A stretch of 56,979 nt of DNA from Actinomycetota bacterium (GTDB taxonomy: Bacteria; Actinomycetota; Actinomycetes; Actinomycetales; Dermatophilaceae), in NCBI GenBank assembly GCA_020161845.1, contig JAIUNK010000029.1:1-56979 (forward strand). Direction: 5' to 3'. The translations under genes were made by a program, and so were the position numbers. Shown here in pieces: positions 20,883 to 29,685 of the stretch (the first letter of the stretch is position 1; every line of letters begins with the position of its first letter). The notes under the pieces were generated by a model. The model saw only the letters and a list, made by a program, of their open reading frames with translations, had not been told where the DNA came from and ran no database searches.

Positions 20883-22130
20883 GTGCCGCTGCAGATCACC
20901 GCTTCTCGCCCCGACCCGGCGCTCCTGGACCTGCCCTGGGGGACGCCACTGGAGGACTGGGAGGGGCCCTACCTGGCGCACCTGCCGCGGGGCATTTCCC
21001 GGCATGTGGTGCGCTTCGTGAAGGTCTCCGGGCGGGTCCTGGCGGTCAAGGAGATCAAGGAGGAGATCGCGCGGCAAGAGTACGGACTGTTGCGGCAGCT
21101 GCGCCGTCTGGAGCAGCCGACGGTCAAGCCCTTCGGGGTGATCAGCGGTCGGACGACGCCGGAGGGGCAGCCGCTCGACGCGTGCCTCTTGACCCGGCAT
21201 CTGAAGTTCGCGCTGCCGTATCGGGCGGTGTTCAGCCAGCGGATCCAGCCGGACACGGCGCGCCGGTTGCTCGACGCGCTCGCCGTACTGCTCGTGCGGC
21301 TGCATCTGGCCGGTTTTTGGTGGGGGGACGTGTCGCTGTCGAACACGCTGTTCCGGCGGGATGCGGGCTCGTTCTCGGCGTACCTGGTGGATGCCGAGAC
21401 CGGCCAGCTGCTGCCGACGCTGACGCGCGGGCAGCGCGACCATGACCTGGAGATCGCGCGGGTCAACATCGCCGGGGAGTTCATGGACCTAGCGGCGATG
21501 GACGGTACGCCGGAGGATCTGGACCCCATCACGATGTCGCAGCGGGTCATCGATCGCTACGAGCAGTTGTGGGGGGAGCTGACCGGGGCCGAGAACTTCG
21601 CGAGCGAACAGCGCTGGCGGGTCGATGAGCGCATCCGACGTCTCAACGCCCTGGGGTTCGACGTCGATGAGTTGTCGCTGTCGACGGACTTGGCGGGGAC
21701 GTCGATCCAGATCCAGCCGAAGGTCGTGGACGCGGGCCACCACAGCCGCCGCTTGATGCGCCTGACCGGGCTGGACGTTCAGGAGAACCAGGCGCGCCGG
21801 CTGCTGAATGATCTCGATTCGTATCGGGCCGGGCAGGGCCGGCAGACCGAGAGCGAGGAGATCGTCGCGCACGACTGGATGGCGCACGTCTACGAGCCGA
21901 TCGTGTCGAACGTGCCGCCGGACCTGGCGGGGAAGCTGGAGCCCGCGGAGATCTTCCATGAGGTGCTGGAGCACCGGTGGTACATGTCGGAGAAGGCCGG
22001 CCGCGACGTGACCACGCTGTGGGCGTTCGTGGACTACCTGAACACGGTCCTGCCGAAGAAGCGGGACGAGGAGGCGATCGTCGGCGTCGACACGGTCGAA
22101 ATGCCCGTGGTCGCGATGTTCGACGACTGA
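20883..22130 (+). CDS. DUF4032 protein with LPS-kinase-like domain
   Basis: 415 residues from GTG 20883. The N-terminal two thirds have a protein-kinase-like/LPS-kinase fold: RGISRHVVRFVKVSGRVLAVKEIK (ATP-lysine-like), HLAGFWWGDVSLSNTLF (catalytic-loop-like, Asp and Asn), YLVDAETGQLLP (metal Asp). The rest is the DUF4032 helical part with WMAHVYEPIVS and LEHRWYMSEKAGRDV. Members are widespread and single-copy in actinobacteria, with unknown substrate. The long open frame upstream is not conserved-looking; the leaderless promoter supports GTG 20883. Confidence 0.85.
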   Translation: MPLQITASRPDPALLDLPWGTPLEDWEGPYLAHLPRGISRHVVRFVKVSGRVLAVKEIKEEIARQEYGLLRQLRRLEQPTVKPFGVISGRTTPEGQPLDACLLTRHLKFALPYRAVFSQRIQPDTARRLLDALAVLLVRLHLAGFWWGDVSLSNTLFRRDAGSFSAYLVDAETGQLLPTLTRGQRDHDLEIARVNIAGEFMDLAAMDGTPEDLDPITMSQRVIDRYEQLWGELTGAENFASEQRWRVDERIRRLNALGFDVDELSLSTDLAGTSIQIQPKVVDAGHHSRRLMRLTGLDVQENQARRLLNDLDSYRAGQGRQTESEEIVAHDWMAHVYEPIVSNVPPDLAGKLEPAEIFHEVLEHRWYMSEKAGRDVTTLWAFVDYLNTVLPKKRDEEAIVGVDTVEMPVVAMFDD

Positions 22131-22152
22131 CTCAGCCGGCGCGCTTGGTGAC

Positions 22153-23133
22153 TCAGCCGGCGCGTTTGGTGGCCACGGCGTACAGGGCCACCCCCACCGC
22201 GACGCTCGCGTTCAGCGATTCGATCGAGGCGATCGGGATCGAGACGATCTGGTCGCAGGTCTCCCGAACGAGCCGGGACAGGCCCTTGCCCTCGGAGCCG
22301 ACGACGACGACCAGCGGCACGTCGGTGAGCTGCAACGACGGCAGCTCCACATCCCCCGCCATGTCGAGGCCCACCACGAAGAAGCCCGCCTTGCGGTAGT
22401 CCTCCAGCGCCCGGGTCAGGTTCGCCGCCTGGGCGACCGGCACGCGCGCCGCGGCGCCGGCGGAGGTCTTCCACGCGGCGGCGGTGACCCCGGCGGAACG
22501 ACGCTGCGGGACGACGACGCCGTGCCCGCCGAACGCCGCGACGGACCTGATGATGGCGCCGAGGTTGCGGGGGTCGGTGATCCCGTCGAGGGCCACGACC
22601 AGCGGGACTCCCGGCAGCTCGGGGTCGATGAGGTCGCGCGGATCGGCGTACGCATAGGGCGGCACCGCCAGCGCCAGACCCTGGTGGATCGCGCCGTCGG
22701 TGAGCCGGTCCAGCTCCATCCGGGTCGCCTCCAGCACGGGCAGGCCGCGCTCGAGCGCCAGTTTGAGCGCCTCGCGGACCCGGTCGTCGGAGTCGAGCCG
22801 GCTCGCGACGTACATCGTGCTCACCGGCACCTGCGCGCGCAGCGCCTCCAGGACGGAGTTGCGGCCGGTGACGAGCTCGGTGGCAGACCGCGGACGTCGT
22901 GCCGGGCCGCGTCCCTTGGCCCCGGCCGCGCCGCCGCCGGGCCGACCGGCGCCAGCGGACCCGGCCGCGCGCTTCGCGGCCTTGTGCGCCTTGTGATAAA
23001 CCCGGTCCTCGGCCTTCGGCGTGGGGCCCTTGCCCTCCAGGCCGCGGCGGCGCTGACCGCCCGAGCCGACGGTGGGGCCCTTCTTGGAGCCGGCCTTGCG
23101 GGTCGCCCCGGGCCGGCGCGCGTTGCCGGGCAT
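22153..23133 (-). CDS. rlmB: 23S rRNA (guanosine-2251-2'-O)-methyltransferase RlmB / TrmH-family
   Basis: 326 residues. The N-terminal 90 residues are a basic, disordered extension ([26 protein letters not shown]), then the substrate-binding domain ([19 protein letters not shown]), then the SPOUT methyltransferase domain with motif 1 [19 protein letters not shown], motif 2 [15 protein letters not shown] and motif 3 [20 protein letters not shown], the knot that binds SAM. Start ATG at 23133 overlaps the cysS stop by one base (TGATG), so the two are coupled. The pair next to ispF matches the mycobacterial order. Confidence 0.93.
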   Translation of the reverse strand: MPGNARRPGATRKAGSKKGPTVGSGGQRRRGLEGKGPTPKAEDRVYHKAHKAAKRAAGSAGAGRPGGGAAGAKGRGPARRPRSATELVTGRNSVLEALRAQVPVSTMYVASRLDSDDRVREALKLALERGLPVLEATRMELDRLTDGAIHQGLALAVPPYAYADPRDLIDPELPGVPLVVALDGITDPRNLGAIIRSVAAFGGHGVVVPQRRSAGVTAAAWKTSAGAAARVPVAQAANLTRALEDYRKAGFFVVGLDMAGDVELPSLQLTDVPLVVVVGSEGKGLSRLVRETCDQIVSIPIASIESLNASVAVGVALYAVATKRAG

Positions 23134-24566
23134 CAGACCTCCTGCTCTGAGCGGCGGGCCAGGTTCCAGCGGGCGCCGGCCGGGGTGTCCTCGACGACGA
23201 CCCCGGCCGCGGCGAGTTGGTCGCGGATCGCATCGGCGGCGGCGAAGTCGCGCGCCTTGCGTGCCGCGGCGCGCTGCTCCAGGCGGTCGGCGACGAGCGC
23301 GTCCAGCGCCGCCGCGGTGCCGTCGTCCCCGCCGGCCGCGCTCCCGGACCACAGCGGGTCGAGCGGGTTGACTCCCAGCACGGCGGTCATCGCGACGACC
23401 GCGCGGGCGGCCTCGCTGGCCGCGTCGGGATCGCCCCCGTCGAGGGCGGTGTTGCCGGCCCGGACCGTGTCGTGCACGACGGCGAGCGCCCCGGAGACGC
23501 CCAGGTCGTCGTCCATCGCGGCGCGGAACGCGGCGGGCAGCTCCACGGCGCGGGGGTCGACGTCGCTGACCTGCGCGCGCCGCAGGAATCCCTCGATCCG
23601 GTCGACGGTCGCCTCGGCTTCGGCCAGCGAGCCCTCGTGGTATTCCAGCGTCGAGCGGTAGTGCGAGGAGGTGATGTAGTAGCGCACCGCCAACGGCCGG
23701 GCCACCTTCGTCACCTCGGCCACGGTCATGCCGTTGCCCAGCGACTTGCTCATCTTCTCCCCGGCCGCGGTCAGCCAGGCGTTGTGCAGCCAGTACCGCG
23801 CGAACCCGTATCCCGCCGCCCGCGATTGGGCCTGCTCGTTCTCGTGGTGCGGAAACCGCAGGTCGACGCCGCCGCCGTGGATGTCGAAGGTGTCGCCCAG
23901 GTATTTGCGGGCCATCGCCGAGCACTCCAGGTGCCAGCCGGGACGACCGCGGCCGTACGGCGTGGGCCAGCTGGCGCTGTCCGGGTCGCCCGGCTTGTGG
24001 CCCTTCCACAACGCGAAGTCGCGCGTGTCGCGCTTGCCGCGGGGGTCGGCGTCCTGGGCGGCCTCCATGTCGTCGATGCTCTGATGGGTCAGCTCGCCGT
24101 AGTCCGGCCAGGACCGCACGTCGAAATAGACGTCGCCGCTGCCGTCGGGCGCCGGGTAGGCGTGGTTCCGGTCGACCAGGCGCTCCATCAGCTCAATCAT
24201 CTCGGGGATGTGGCCGGTCGCGCGGGGCTCGTAGGTCGGCGGCAGCACCCCGAGGGTCTCCAGCGCCTGGGTCGTCTCGCGCTCATGGGCGTAGCCCCAC
24301 GCCCACCACGGCGCGTCGTGCTCGGCGGAGCGCCGCAGGATCTTGTCGTCGATGTCCGTCACATTGCGGACCATCGTCACGGCGTACCCGTGGCCGATCT
24401 CCAACCACCGCCGCAGCACGTCGAACGCGACCGCGAAGCGCAGGTGCCCGATGTGTGGGGTGCCCTGGGTGGTGAGCCCGCAGATGTACATCCCCACGCG
24501 TCCAGGCTGCAACGGCGTGAACTCGCGCAGGTCGCGCGTCGCGGTGTCATACAGGCGAAGGGTCAC
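23133..24566 (-). CDS. cysS: Cysteinyl-tRNA synthetase
   Basis: 477 residues, class I synthetase. Seen: zinc-binding Cys in [18 protein letters not shown] with the HIGH motif, TDIDDKI, zinc ligands CSAMA and HHENEQAQS, and KMSKSLGN. It is full length with the C-terminal helical part, so it is not MshC, the shorter mycothiol ligase paralogue. The start is GTG 24566; the TAGGCT hexamer lies 8 nt upstream with no Shine-Dalgarno. Coupled to rlmB downstream. Confidence 0.96.
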   Translation of the reverse strand: MTLRLYDTATRDLREFTPLQPGRVGMYICGLTTQGTPHIGHLRFAVAFDVLRRWLEIGHGYAVTMVRNVTDIDDKILRRSAEHDAPWWAWGYAHERETTQALETLGVLPPTYEPRATGHIPEMIELMERLVDRNHAYPAPDGSGDVYFDVRSWPDYGELTHQSIDDMEAAQDADPRGKRDTRDFALWKGHKPGDPDSASWPTPYGRGRPGWHLECSAMARKYLGDTFDIHGGGVDLRFPHHENEQAQSRAAGYGFARYWLHNAWLTAAGEKMSKSLGNGMTVAEVTKVARPLAVRYYITSSHYRSTLEYHEGSLAEAEATVDRIEGFLRRAQVSDVDPRAVELPAAFRAAMDDDLGVSGALAVVHDTVRAGNTALDGGDPDAASEAARAVVAMTAVLGVNPLDPLWSGSAAGGDDGTAAALDALVADRLEQRAAARKARDFAAADAIRDQLAAAGVVVEDTPAGARWNLARRSEQEV

Positions 24567-24574
24567 GAGTGCAC

Positions 24575-24580
24575 AGCCTA
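24575..24580 (-). promoter_or_regulatory. -10 hexamer of near-leaderless cysS
   Basis: TAGGCT on the minus strand, 8 nt before the GTG at 24566. The spacing is one base longer than in the other leaderless genes here. Confidence 0.5.
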
Positions 24581-24629
24581 GCGGCCGGGGTTGCGATCAC
24601 CGCAGGGCGGTACGCCGTGCGAGCCGGCC

Positions 24630-25343
24630 TCACCAGTCGATGTCGTGGTGCCGGCACAGCGGCCGAAGCACGCCCTGCAGGTCGCCCCACAGCAGCGAGC
24701 TGGGCCGCGCGCCGAGGCGAACGAAACCTTCCTGCGAAGCCGGCCGCACGATGTAGGTCCCGTAGTCCTCGATGTCGACATAGGCCAGCGAGATCTCGCG
24801 CTGATCGCACTGCGCGCCCCAGACCCGCCAGGGCCTGGCCCACATGTCGGTCAGGGTGTCGTCGGCGTGCGCCGGGGGCGGTGCGGTCGAAGTCGTGCAG
24901 CGGCGCCACAGCTCTTCGCGTTCGATCGGTCCGTGCTGGTCGGCCCTGGTCTGCAGCATCGGCTGGAGGCGCCCCCAGCCGGCCAGAACGATCGGTACGG
25001 CGTCCGCCGGGAACACCAGCAGTTCGCTGGCCGCACGCTCCGCCGCCGATGGGGGCACCCCGACATAGAGCATCTGTCGGGATCCCACGTAGAGCCGCGC
25101 TCGGCGGGTCGGGTGGTCCGGCCACGCCTCGTACAGCAGGACGACGGGGGCGCCGCGCAGATCGTCCCGCAACCGCCGCCCGGCCGGCGTGAGCTGCCCG
25201 TCCTCACCGACCAACCCGAGGTCGGCCAGGGCCACCTGGTCGGTGGCCGGCAGCCCCGCGACCGACCCTAGGCCGCGGACGGCGTCGGCCGCCTCGAGCG
25301 AGACCTGCACTGCGGGCAGGGAAGCAACGGTGACCCGGTTCAT
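24630..25343 (-). CDS. Uncharacterised 237-residue protein (EspG-like outline)
   Basis: I do not recognise a named family with confidence. The protein begins MNRVTVASLPAVQVSLEAADAV; residues 35-60 look like a winged-helix tail (ALADLGLVGEDGQLTPAGRRL), then beta-rich segments with APVVLLYEAWPDHPTRRARLYVGSRQMLYVGVPP. Several features (early helix, short 'dG.l...gr.lrddL', beta meander, 'vppsAaerAaseLL') resemble ESX-secretion chaperones of the EspG group, but no WXG100 gene is nearby. The C-terminus is Trp-rich and aromatic. ATG at 25343, one base after the upstream stop, so it is coupled to the 158-residue gene. Confidence 0.7.
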   Translation of the reverse strand: MNRVTVASLPAVQVSLEAADAVRGLGSVAGLPATDQVALADLGLVGEDGQLTPAGRRLRDDLRGAPVVLLYEAWPDHPTRRARLYVGSRQMLYVGVPPSAAERAASELLVFPADAVPIVLAGWGRLQPMLQTRADQHGPIEREELWRRCTTSTAPPPAHADDTLTDMWARPWRVWGAQCDQREISLAYVDIEDYGTYIVRPASQEGFVRLGARPSSLLWGDLQGVLRPLCRHHDIDW

Positions 25344-25344
25344 C

Positions 25345-25821
25345 TCAGGCAACCTTCGGTCGGGTGTGCGCGACGATATCGGCGAGCTGGTCCTCCAGCG
25401 GGAGCAGGTCCACCAGCGCGCAGTCCACCTCGATCCGGACCGAGCGCTCGGCATCGACGAAGACGTAGCAGTCGTGCGCCAAGGTCGCCCCCTGCTCGAC
25501 CCTGGCGGTCTGGACCAGCCGACCCTCGCCCCACACCGGGTGCGGCCAGACGTCGCTGCTGGTCAGGATGGCCTGGGGGTGGGCGCGCTGCACGGACTCC
25601 CAGACTCGACCGGGCGCGTCGTACAGCGCGTCGGTCGACTCCACCACGCTGATCGAGACCCGCGGCCGCGGCCCACAGCCGCGATGCGGACCGACGAGCA
25701 CGAGGTCGGGCCACATCGGACCTGCGGTCGCGTTCGACGCGTCGTGCTCCGCCGTCCACGAGCTCGGGGCATCAACGATGCAGGCGCGTCCCTCGACGCG
25801 TTGTCGCTGCGTTGTCTTCAT
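25345..25821 (-). CDS. Uncharacterised 158-residue protein (LpqN/DcrB-like outline)
   Basis: Starts at ATG 25821; an upstream GTG (25935) would add a non-conserved-looking 38-residue tail. The order of elements (MWPDLVLVGPHRG, RPRVSISVVESTD, WGEGRLVQTARVEQGATLAHDCYVFVD, SVRIEVDCAL, LEDQLADIVAHTRP) resembles the single-domain alpha/beta DcrB/LpqN/PsbP-like fold, but there is no signal peptide or lipobox. First gene of a two-gene unit with the 237-residue protein. No function is assigned. Confidence 0.65.
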   Translation of the reverse strand: MKTTQRQRVEGRACIVDAPSSWTAEHDASNATAGPMWPDLVLVGPHRGCGPRPRVSISVVESTDALYDAPGRVWESVQRAHPQAILTSSDVWPHPVWGEGRLVQTARVEQGATLAHDCYVFVDAERSVRIEVDCALVDLLPLEDQLADIVAHTRPKVA

Positions 25822-26285
25822 TCGTTCACGCCTATCGACCGGGCTCAGCACCCACCGACTCGGACCGCCGGGCTGTGGCGGTTCTACATCGCGGACACTT
25901 GCCGCCCGCGGACTTCTCTGATGTCGAGAGTGCACCAGAGAACGGCTATGTCACCAGATCTGAGCGGCTCCAGTTTCACACTTGGTCTTAACTCTCAACA
26001 TGTGAGACTTGATCCGGCGCCCTCGGGCTCTCGCGAGAACTTCGGTACACCCTCGCTGAACTGCTATTTCGTCGCCGCGCTTCGAGCTTCGTCACACCGG
26101 CCCCGGGCGCCACACGGCAATCGCTGGGAACGGCGGTTCTTTAACAGTTACACGCAAGGTGAAGTTGTGACACGGACGTCCGACTCATTACGTCGTCCTC
26201 TCCCGATCCGCTGCGCAGCCCGCCCAAGGACAGGCCGGGCACGCAAGGAGAGCCGCCGAACCGGCGGAGGACGCCGCGGATCCGC
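25822..26285. other. 464-bp lower-GC intergenic region
   Basis: No gene was found on either strand. Base composition is clearly less GC-rich than the rest. Minus-strand stretches such as TTGCGT followed by TGTTAA near 26131-26151 could be a promoter for the two-gene unit, leaving a long 5' leader. No structured RNA was recognised. Confidence 0.5.
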
Positions 26286-26816
26286 TCAGCCCTGGCGGCC
26301 GGCCATCGGGACCACCAACGCCGTCGCGATCGCCGCCACGCCCTCGCCGCGGCCGGTCAAGCCCAGTCCGTCGGTGGTCGTGCCGCTGACGCTGACCGGG
26401 GCCCCGCAGGCCTGCGACAGGACGGCCTGCGCCTGCGCTCGGCGCGGGCCGATCTTCGGTGCGTTGCCGACCACCTGGATGGCGACATTGCCGATCTCAT
26501 AGCCCGCCGCCCGCACCAGCCGAGCCGCCTCGGCGAGCAACACGATCCCCGAGGCCCCCGCGAACTCCGGGCGGGAGGTGCCGAAGTGCGCTCCGAGGTC
26601 GCCGATGCCGGCGGCCGTGAACAGGGCGTCGCAGGCGGCGTGGGCCGCCACGTCGGCATCGGAATGCCCGGCCAGCCCCGGCTGCCCCGGCCACTCCAGC
26701 CCCGCGACCATCAGCGGTCGGGCCGGATCGTCAGTGAAGGCGTGGACGTCGATGCCGGTGCCCACCCGAGGCAGGACCGGACCGATCCCGGCCGTCGCGT
26801 CGCCTGCTCCGGTCAT
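26286..26816 (-). CDS. ispF: 2-C-methyl-D-erythritol 2,4-cyclodiphosphate synthase
   Basis: 176 residues. Fifth step of the MEP isoprenoid pathway, cyclising CDP-ME-2-phosphate. Zinc ligands are in GIDVHAF (Asp, His) and the later His of [14 protein letters not shown] (signature S-D-x-D-V-x-x-H-A), and the substrate loop [14 protein letters not shown]-terminal [19 protein letters not shown] is typical. ATG at 26816 stands 6 nt after a TATGCT hexamer and has no Shine-Dalgarno, so leaderless; it thus seems to have its own promoter despite following ispD. Confidence 0.97.
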   Translation of the reverse strand: MTGAGDATAGIGPVLPRVGTGIDVHAFTDDPARPLMVAGLEWPGQPGLAGHSDADVAAHAACDALFTAAGIGDLGAHFGTSRPEFAGASGIVLLAEAARLVRAAGYEIGNVAIQVVGNAPKIGPRRAQAQAVLSQACGAPVSVSGTTTDGLGLTGRGEGVAAIATALVVPMAGRQG

Positions 26817-26822
26817 AACGGC

Positions 26823-26828
26823 AGCATA
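26823..26828 (-). promoter_or_regulatory. -10 hexamer of leaderless ispF
   Basis: TATGCT on the minus strand, 6 nt (GCCGTT) before the ATG at 26816. Confidence 0.6.
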
Positions 26829-26863
26829 GGTGGCGGGCCAGGCCGCTCGCCGGTCCGATCGGC

Positions 26864-27562
26864 TCAGCCGGCCGACCCGCCCGCGAGCATCCGTTCAACG
26901 GTGGCTAGGTCCGCCGGGGTGGTGATCTTTGCGGCGAGGGGGTCACCCGGCACGACGTACACGCGCCCTCCGCACGCCTCGACCAGGCCCGCGTCGTCGG
27001 TGACCAGCGCGACGTCGGGGTGCTCGGCCGCGCGGGCGTGTGCCTGCTCCAGCACCTCCCGGACGAACCCCTGCGGCGTCTGGATCGCCCGCAGCGACGC
27101 CCTGGCCGGTGTCGCGACGACCAGTTCGTGGGCATCCACCGTCTTGATGGTGTCGACGACCGGCACACCGGGGATGACGGCGTCGTGCCCCGCGCGCAGG
27201 GCGGCGACGACGCGGCTGAACAGGTCAGGCGGGGCGCAGCACCGGGCCGCGTCGTGCACGAGCACCAAGCCATCGTCGCTGGGCAGCGCGCCCAGGCCGC
27301 GGGCGACGGATTCGACTCGCTCGGCTCCACCGGCGACGACGGCGACCGCCGCGGACTCGGCCTCGGTCACCAGGTCGCGCGCGGCGGCCAAGTGACTCGG
27401 TGGGGCGACGACCACGACGTGCCCCACCTCCGGGCAGGCGAGCGATCGGTCCAGCGCGTGCCGCAGGAGCGGCTTACCGGCCAGGGGCACGAACGCTTTG
27501 GGAACGTCGCAGCCGAGGCGGTGACCCGCCCCGGCTGCCACGATGATGACGCCGACGTTCAC
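26864..27562 (-). CDS. ispD: 2-C-methyl-D-erythritol 4-phosphate cytidylyltransferase
   Basis: 232 residues. Third MEP-pathway step, making CDP-methylerythritol. N-terminal nucleotide loop [33 protein letters not shown], in which the Arg that usually follows AAGxG is His-Arg here; [16 protein letters not shown] is the conserved VHDAARP-like block with Cys in place of Pro-adjacent residues; then TPQGF. GTG start at 27562 lies 6 nt after TAGTCT, with no Shine-Dalgarno, so leaderless. Lies between carD and ispF as in mycobacteria. Confidence 0.96.
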   Translation of the reverse strand: MNVGVIIVAAGAGHRLGCDVPKAFVPLAGKPLLRHALDRSLACPEVGHVVVVAPPSHLAAARDLVTEAESAAVAVVAGGAERVESVARGLGALPSDDGLVLVHDAARCCAPPDLFSRVVAALRAGHDAVIPGVPVVDTIKTVDAHELVVATPARASLRAIQTPQGFVREVLEQAHARAAEHPDVALVTDDAGLVEACGGRVYVVPGDPLAAKITTPADLATVERMLAGGSAG

Positions 27563-27568
27563 ACGTCG

Positions 27569-27574
27569 AGACTA
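27569..27574 (-). promoter_or_regulatory. -10 hexamer of leaderless ispD
   Basis: TAGTCT on the minus strand, 6 nt (CGACGT) before the GTG at 27562. Confidence 0.6.
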
Positions 27575-27599
27575 GAGGCGCGCAGACGCGCGCCGAGCG

Positions 27600-28082
27600 T
27601 CAGGAGGCGAGCACCTCATCCAGCATGGACTCGGCCCGGTCCTCGTCGGTCTTCTCCGCGAGCGCCAGCTCCGACACCAGGATCTGGCGTGCCTTGGCGA
27701 GCATCCGCTTCTCGCCGGCGGACAGTCCGCGGCCCTTCTCGCGGCGCCACAGGTCACGCACGACCTCGGCGACCTTGATCACGTCGCCGGAAGCGAGCTT
27801 CTCGAGGTTGGCCTTGTAACGACGCGACCAGTTGGTCGGCTCCTCGGTGTGCGAGGCCCTCAGGACCGCGAACACCCGGTCCAGGCCCTCCTGACCGACG
27901 ACGTCGCGAACACCGATGTCTTCGCAATTGTCGGCTGGTACCTCGATGGTCAGATCTCCCTGTGCGACCTTCAGAACCAGGTAGAGCTTCTCCTCGCCTC
28001 GGATGGTGCGTGTCTTGATCTGCTCGATCAGAGCCGCCCCGTGGTGCGGGTACACAACCGTCTCGCCGACATTGAAGACCAT
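27600..28082 (-). CDS. carD: CarD, RNA-polymerase-binding transcription regulator
   Basis: 160 residues. N-terminal Tudor-like RNA-polymerase interaction domain ([26 protein letters not shown], about 1-55) that binds the beta lobe, and a C-terminal helical DNA-binding domain including the conserved Trp in [18 protein letters not shown] that props the promoter bubble open. It stabilises open complexes at rRNA and many other promoters, and is essential in mycobacteria. ATG at 28082 is preceded by AAAGGGGA, so this gene, unlike its neighbours, has a conventional leader. Confidence 0.97.
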   Translation of the reverse strand: MVFNVGETVVYPHHGAALIEQIKTRTIRGEEKLYLVLKVAQGDLTIEVPADNCEDIGVRDVVGQEGLDRVFAVLRASHTEEPTNWSRRYKANLEKLASGDVIKVAEVVRDLWRREKGRGLSAGEKRMLAKARQILVSELALAEKTDEDRAESMLDEVLAS

Positions 28083-28333
28083 GTGTCTTATTCCCCTTTC
28101 GCGATCTCGAGAGTATCACGACCGACCCGGTAGCCGGAACCCCGGCCCCCTCATTTGCGCTGGTCAGTGGCTCACAGGGGACCACACCATCCATCGATCC
28201 GCGCTTGACAGAGCGCGTCCCGGCATGGCACGCGAGAGGGTGCCGACCCCACCGGGGCGACCGTCCGTCGCGTCGGCCGACCGCCGGTCGCAGCCCGCAG
28301 AGGCACAGCGCCGGGCCCCTCGCTACAGCCGAG

Positions 28334-28339
28334 TACGCT
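28334..28339 (+). promoter_or_regulatory. -10 hexamer of leaderless lipoprotein gene
   Basis: TACGCT, 7 nt (GACCTGC), then GTG at 28347. No Shine-Dalgarno. Confidence 0.6.
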
Positions 28340-28346
28340 GACCTGC

Positions 28347-28940
28347 GTGACCTCGCGTACGCCGTTCTCCCGCACCGCCTCCCGCCGCGCCCCGCGTGCC
28401 ATCGCCACGGGACTGCTGGGTCTGGCCGCCACCTTCAGCCTGACCGCCTGCCAATGGACGTCGCCGATCACGACCCAGCTGCAATACGCACCTGCCGACG
28501 GCACCATGACCGAGGTAGGCACGATCAAGGTGCTCAATGCGCTGATCGTCGCCGAGAAGGCCGACGGCCCCGGCACTGTGGTGGCCTCCTTCGCCAACCA
28601 GGGGTCCCAGAAGCAGACTGTTCAGGTCAAGGTCGCCGATCAGACGGTCGGGACCGTCGAGGTGGCCCCCGGCCAAGTGGTTCAGGCGAGCACGGCGGAC
28701 AAGCGACTTCAAGTCGCCAAGGTCCCGGCGCCCCCCGGCGCCCTGCAAGACGTCGTCTTCGGCACCGCCGATGGGTCGGTCGCCCCCTTGGCCGTGCCGG
28801 TGCTGCCGCCGAACCCGCCGTACGCCACGCTCAAGCCGACCGCCGCGACGGCGGCGCCGACGACTTCCCCCGCGACGACTGCCCCGGCGGCTGGGGCCCC
28901 CGCCCCGGCCGGCGCGGCAACGCCCGCGCCGACCAGCTGA
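28347..28940 (+). CDS. Small lipoprotein between carD and regX3, function unknown
   Basis: 197 residues from GTG 28347. Twin-arginine-poor basic start, hydrophobic AIATGLLGLAATFSLTAC with lipobox LTAC, Cys about residue 31. The mature domain (about 35-150) looks like one immunoglobulin-like beta sandwich (TIKVLNALIVAEKADGPGTVVASFANQG, TVEVAPGQVVQAS), followed by an Ala/Pro/Thr-rich tail. The outline is like the copper-chaperone PCuAC/DUF461 folds but I see no Met/His copper motif. Convergent with regX3; leaderless. Confidence 0.8.
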   Translation: MTSRTPFSRTASRRAPRAIATGLLGLAATFSLTACQWTSPITTQLQYAPADGTMTEVGTIKVLNALIVAEKADGPGTVVASFANQGSQKQTVQVKVADQTVGTVEVAPGQVVQASTADKRLQVAKVPAPPGALQDVVFGTADGSVAPLAVPVLPPNPPYATLKPTAATAAPTTSPATTAPAAGAPAPAGAATPAPTS

Positions 28941-28953
28941 CGCACCCGAACCC

Positions 28954-28994
28954 GCCGGACGGCCCGGGCCCCCGCGGCTGCCGGGCCGTCCGGC
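28954..28994. terminator. Bidirectional hairpin between lipoprotein gene and regX3
   Basis: GCCGGACGGCCCGG (28954-28967) pairs over 14 bp with CCGGGCCGTCCGGC (28981-28994), loop 13 nt, between two convergent stop codons. No U-tract. Confidence 0.65.
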
Positions 28995-29681
28995 TCAGTC
29001 GTGCTCTTCGAACTTGTACCCCAGGCCACGCACCGTGATGATGTGCTGCGGGTTGCTCGGATCCGGTTCGATCTTGGCGCGCAAGCGCTTGATGTGAACG
29101 TCGAGCGTCTTGGTGTCGCCCACGTAATCGCTGCCCCAGACCCGGTCGATGAGCTGCATCCGGGTGAGCACCCGGCCCGAGTTGCGCAGCAGCATCTCCA
29201 GCAGCTCGAACTCCTTGAGCGGCAGCGCCGCCTGCTGACCGCCCACCGTGACGATGTGCCGCTCCACATCCATCCGCACCGGGCCCACCGCGATCGTCGA
29301 AGGGACCAGGTCCTCGGGCTCGGTGTGTCGACGGAGCACCGCCTTGATGCGAGCCAAGAGCTCACGTGAGCTATAGGGCTTGGTGACATAGTCGTCGGCC
29401 CCGATCTCCAGACCCACGACCTTGTCGATCTCGCCGTCCTTGGCCGTGAGCATGATGACCGGAACGGTGGACCGCTGTCGCAGCGTCCGGCAGACGTCCA
29501 CGCCGGAGATCCCGGGCAGCATCAGATCCAACAGCACCAGATCGGCTCCGCCACGGTCGAACTCTTCGAGGGCCGCGGGGCCGGTCTCGGCGACGACCAC
29601 CTCGTACCCTTCCTTCTTCAGCAGGTAGGACAGAGGGTCGGAGAATGAGATCTCGTCCTCGACCACGAGGATGCGGGTCAT
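28995..29681 (-). CDS. regX3: Response regulator RegX3 (phosphate control)
   Basis: 228 residues, OmpR/PhoB subfamily. Receiver domain: acidic pair in VVEDE, phosphoacceptor Asp in LVLLDLMLPG (about residue 52), Thr in IMLTAK, Lys in TKPYSS. Winged-helix DNA-binding domain from about 130: PLKEFELLEMLLRNSGRVLTR and DVHIKRLRAKIEPDP. Partner of SenX3 and, with PhoU, the phosphate-starvation system; its targets should include pstS, whose promoter carries PHO-box repeats. Start ATG 29681, 4 bp after the senX3 stop, supporting one operon. Confidence 0.94.
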   Translation of the reverse strand: MTRILVVEDEISFSDPLSYLLKKEGYEVVVAETGPAALEEFDRGGADLVLLDLMLPGISGVDVCRTLRQRSTVPVIMLTAKDGEIDKVVGLEIGADDYVTKPYSSRELLARIKAVLRRHTEPEDLVPSTIAVGPVRMDVERHIVTVGGQQAALPLKEFELLEMLLRNSGRVLTRMQLIDRVWGSDYVGDTKTLDVHIKRLRAKIEPDPSNPQHIITVRGLGYKFEEHD

Positions 29682-29685
29682 CGGT

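Noticed and set aside
23133-24566. cysS read as mshC (cysteine:GlcN-inositol ligase)
   Set aside because: Length 477, full C-terminal part and neighbours (rlmB, ispF) are those of cysS.
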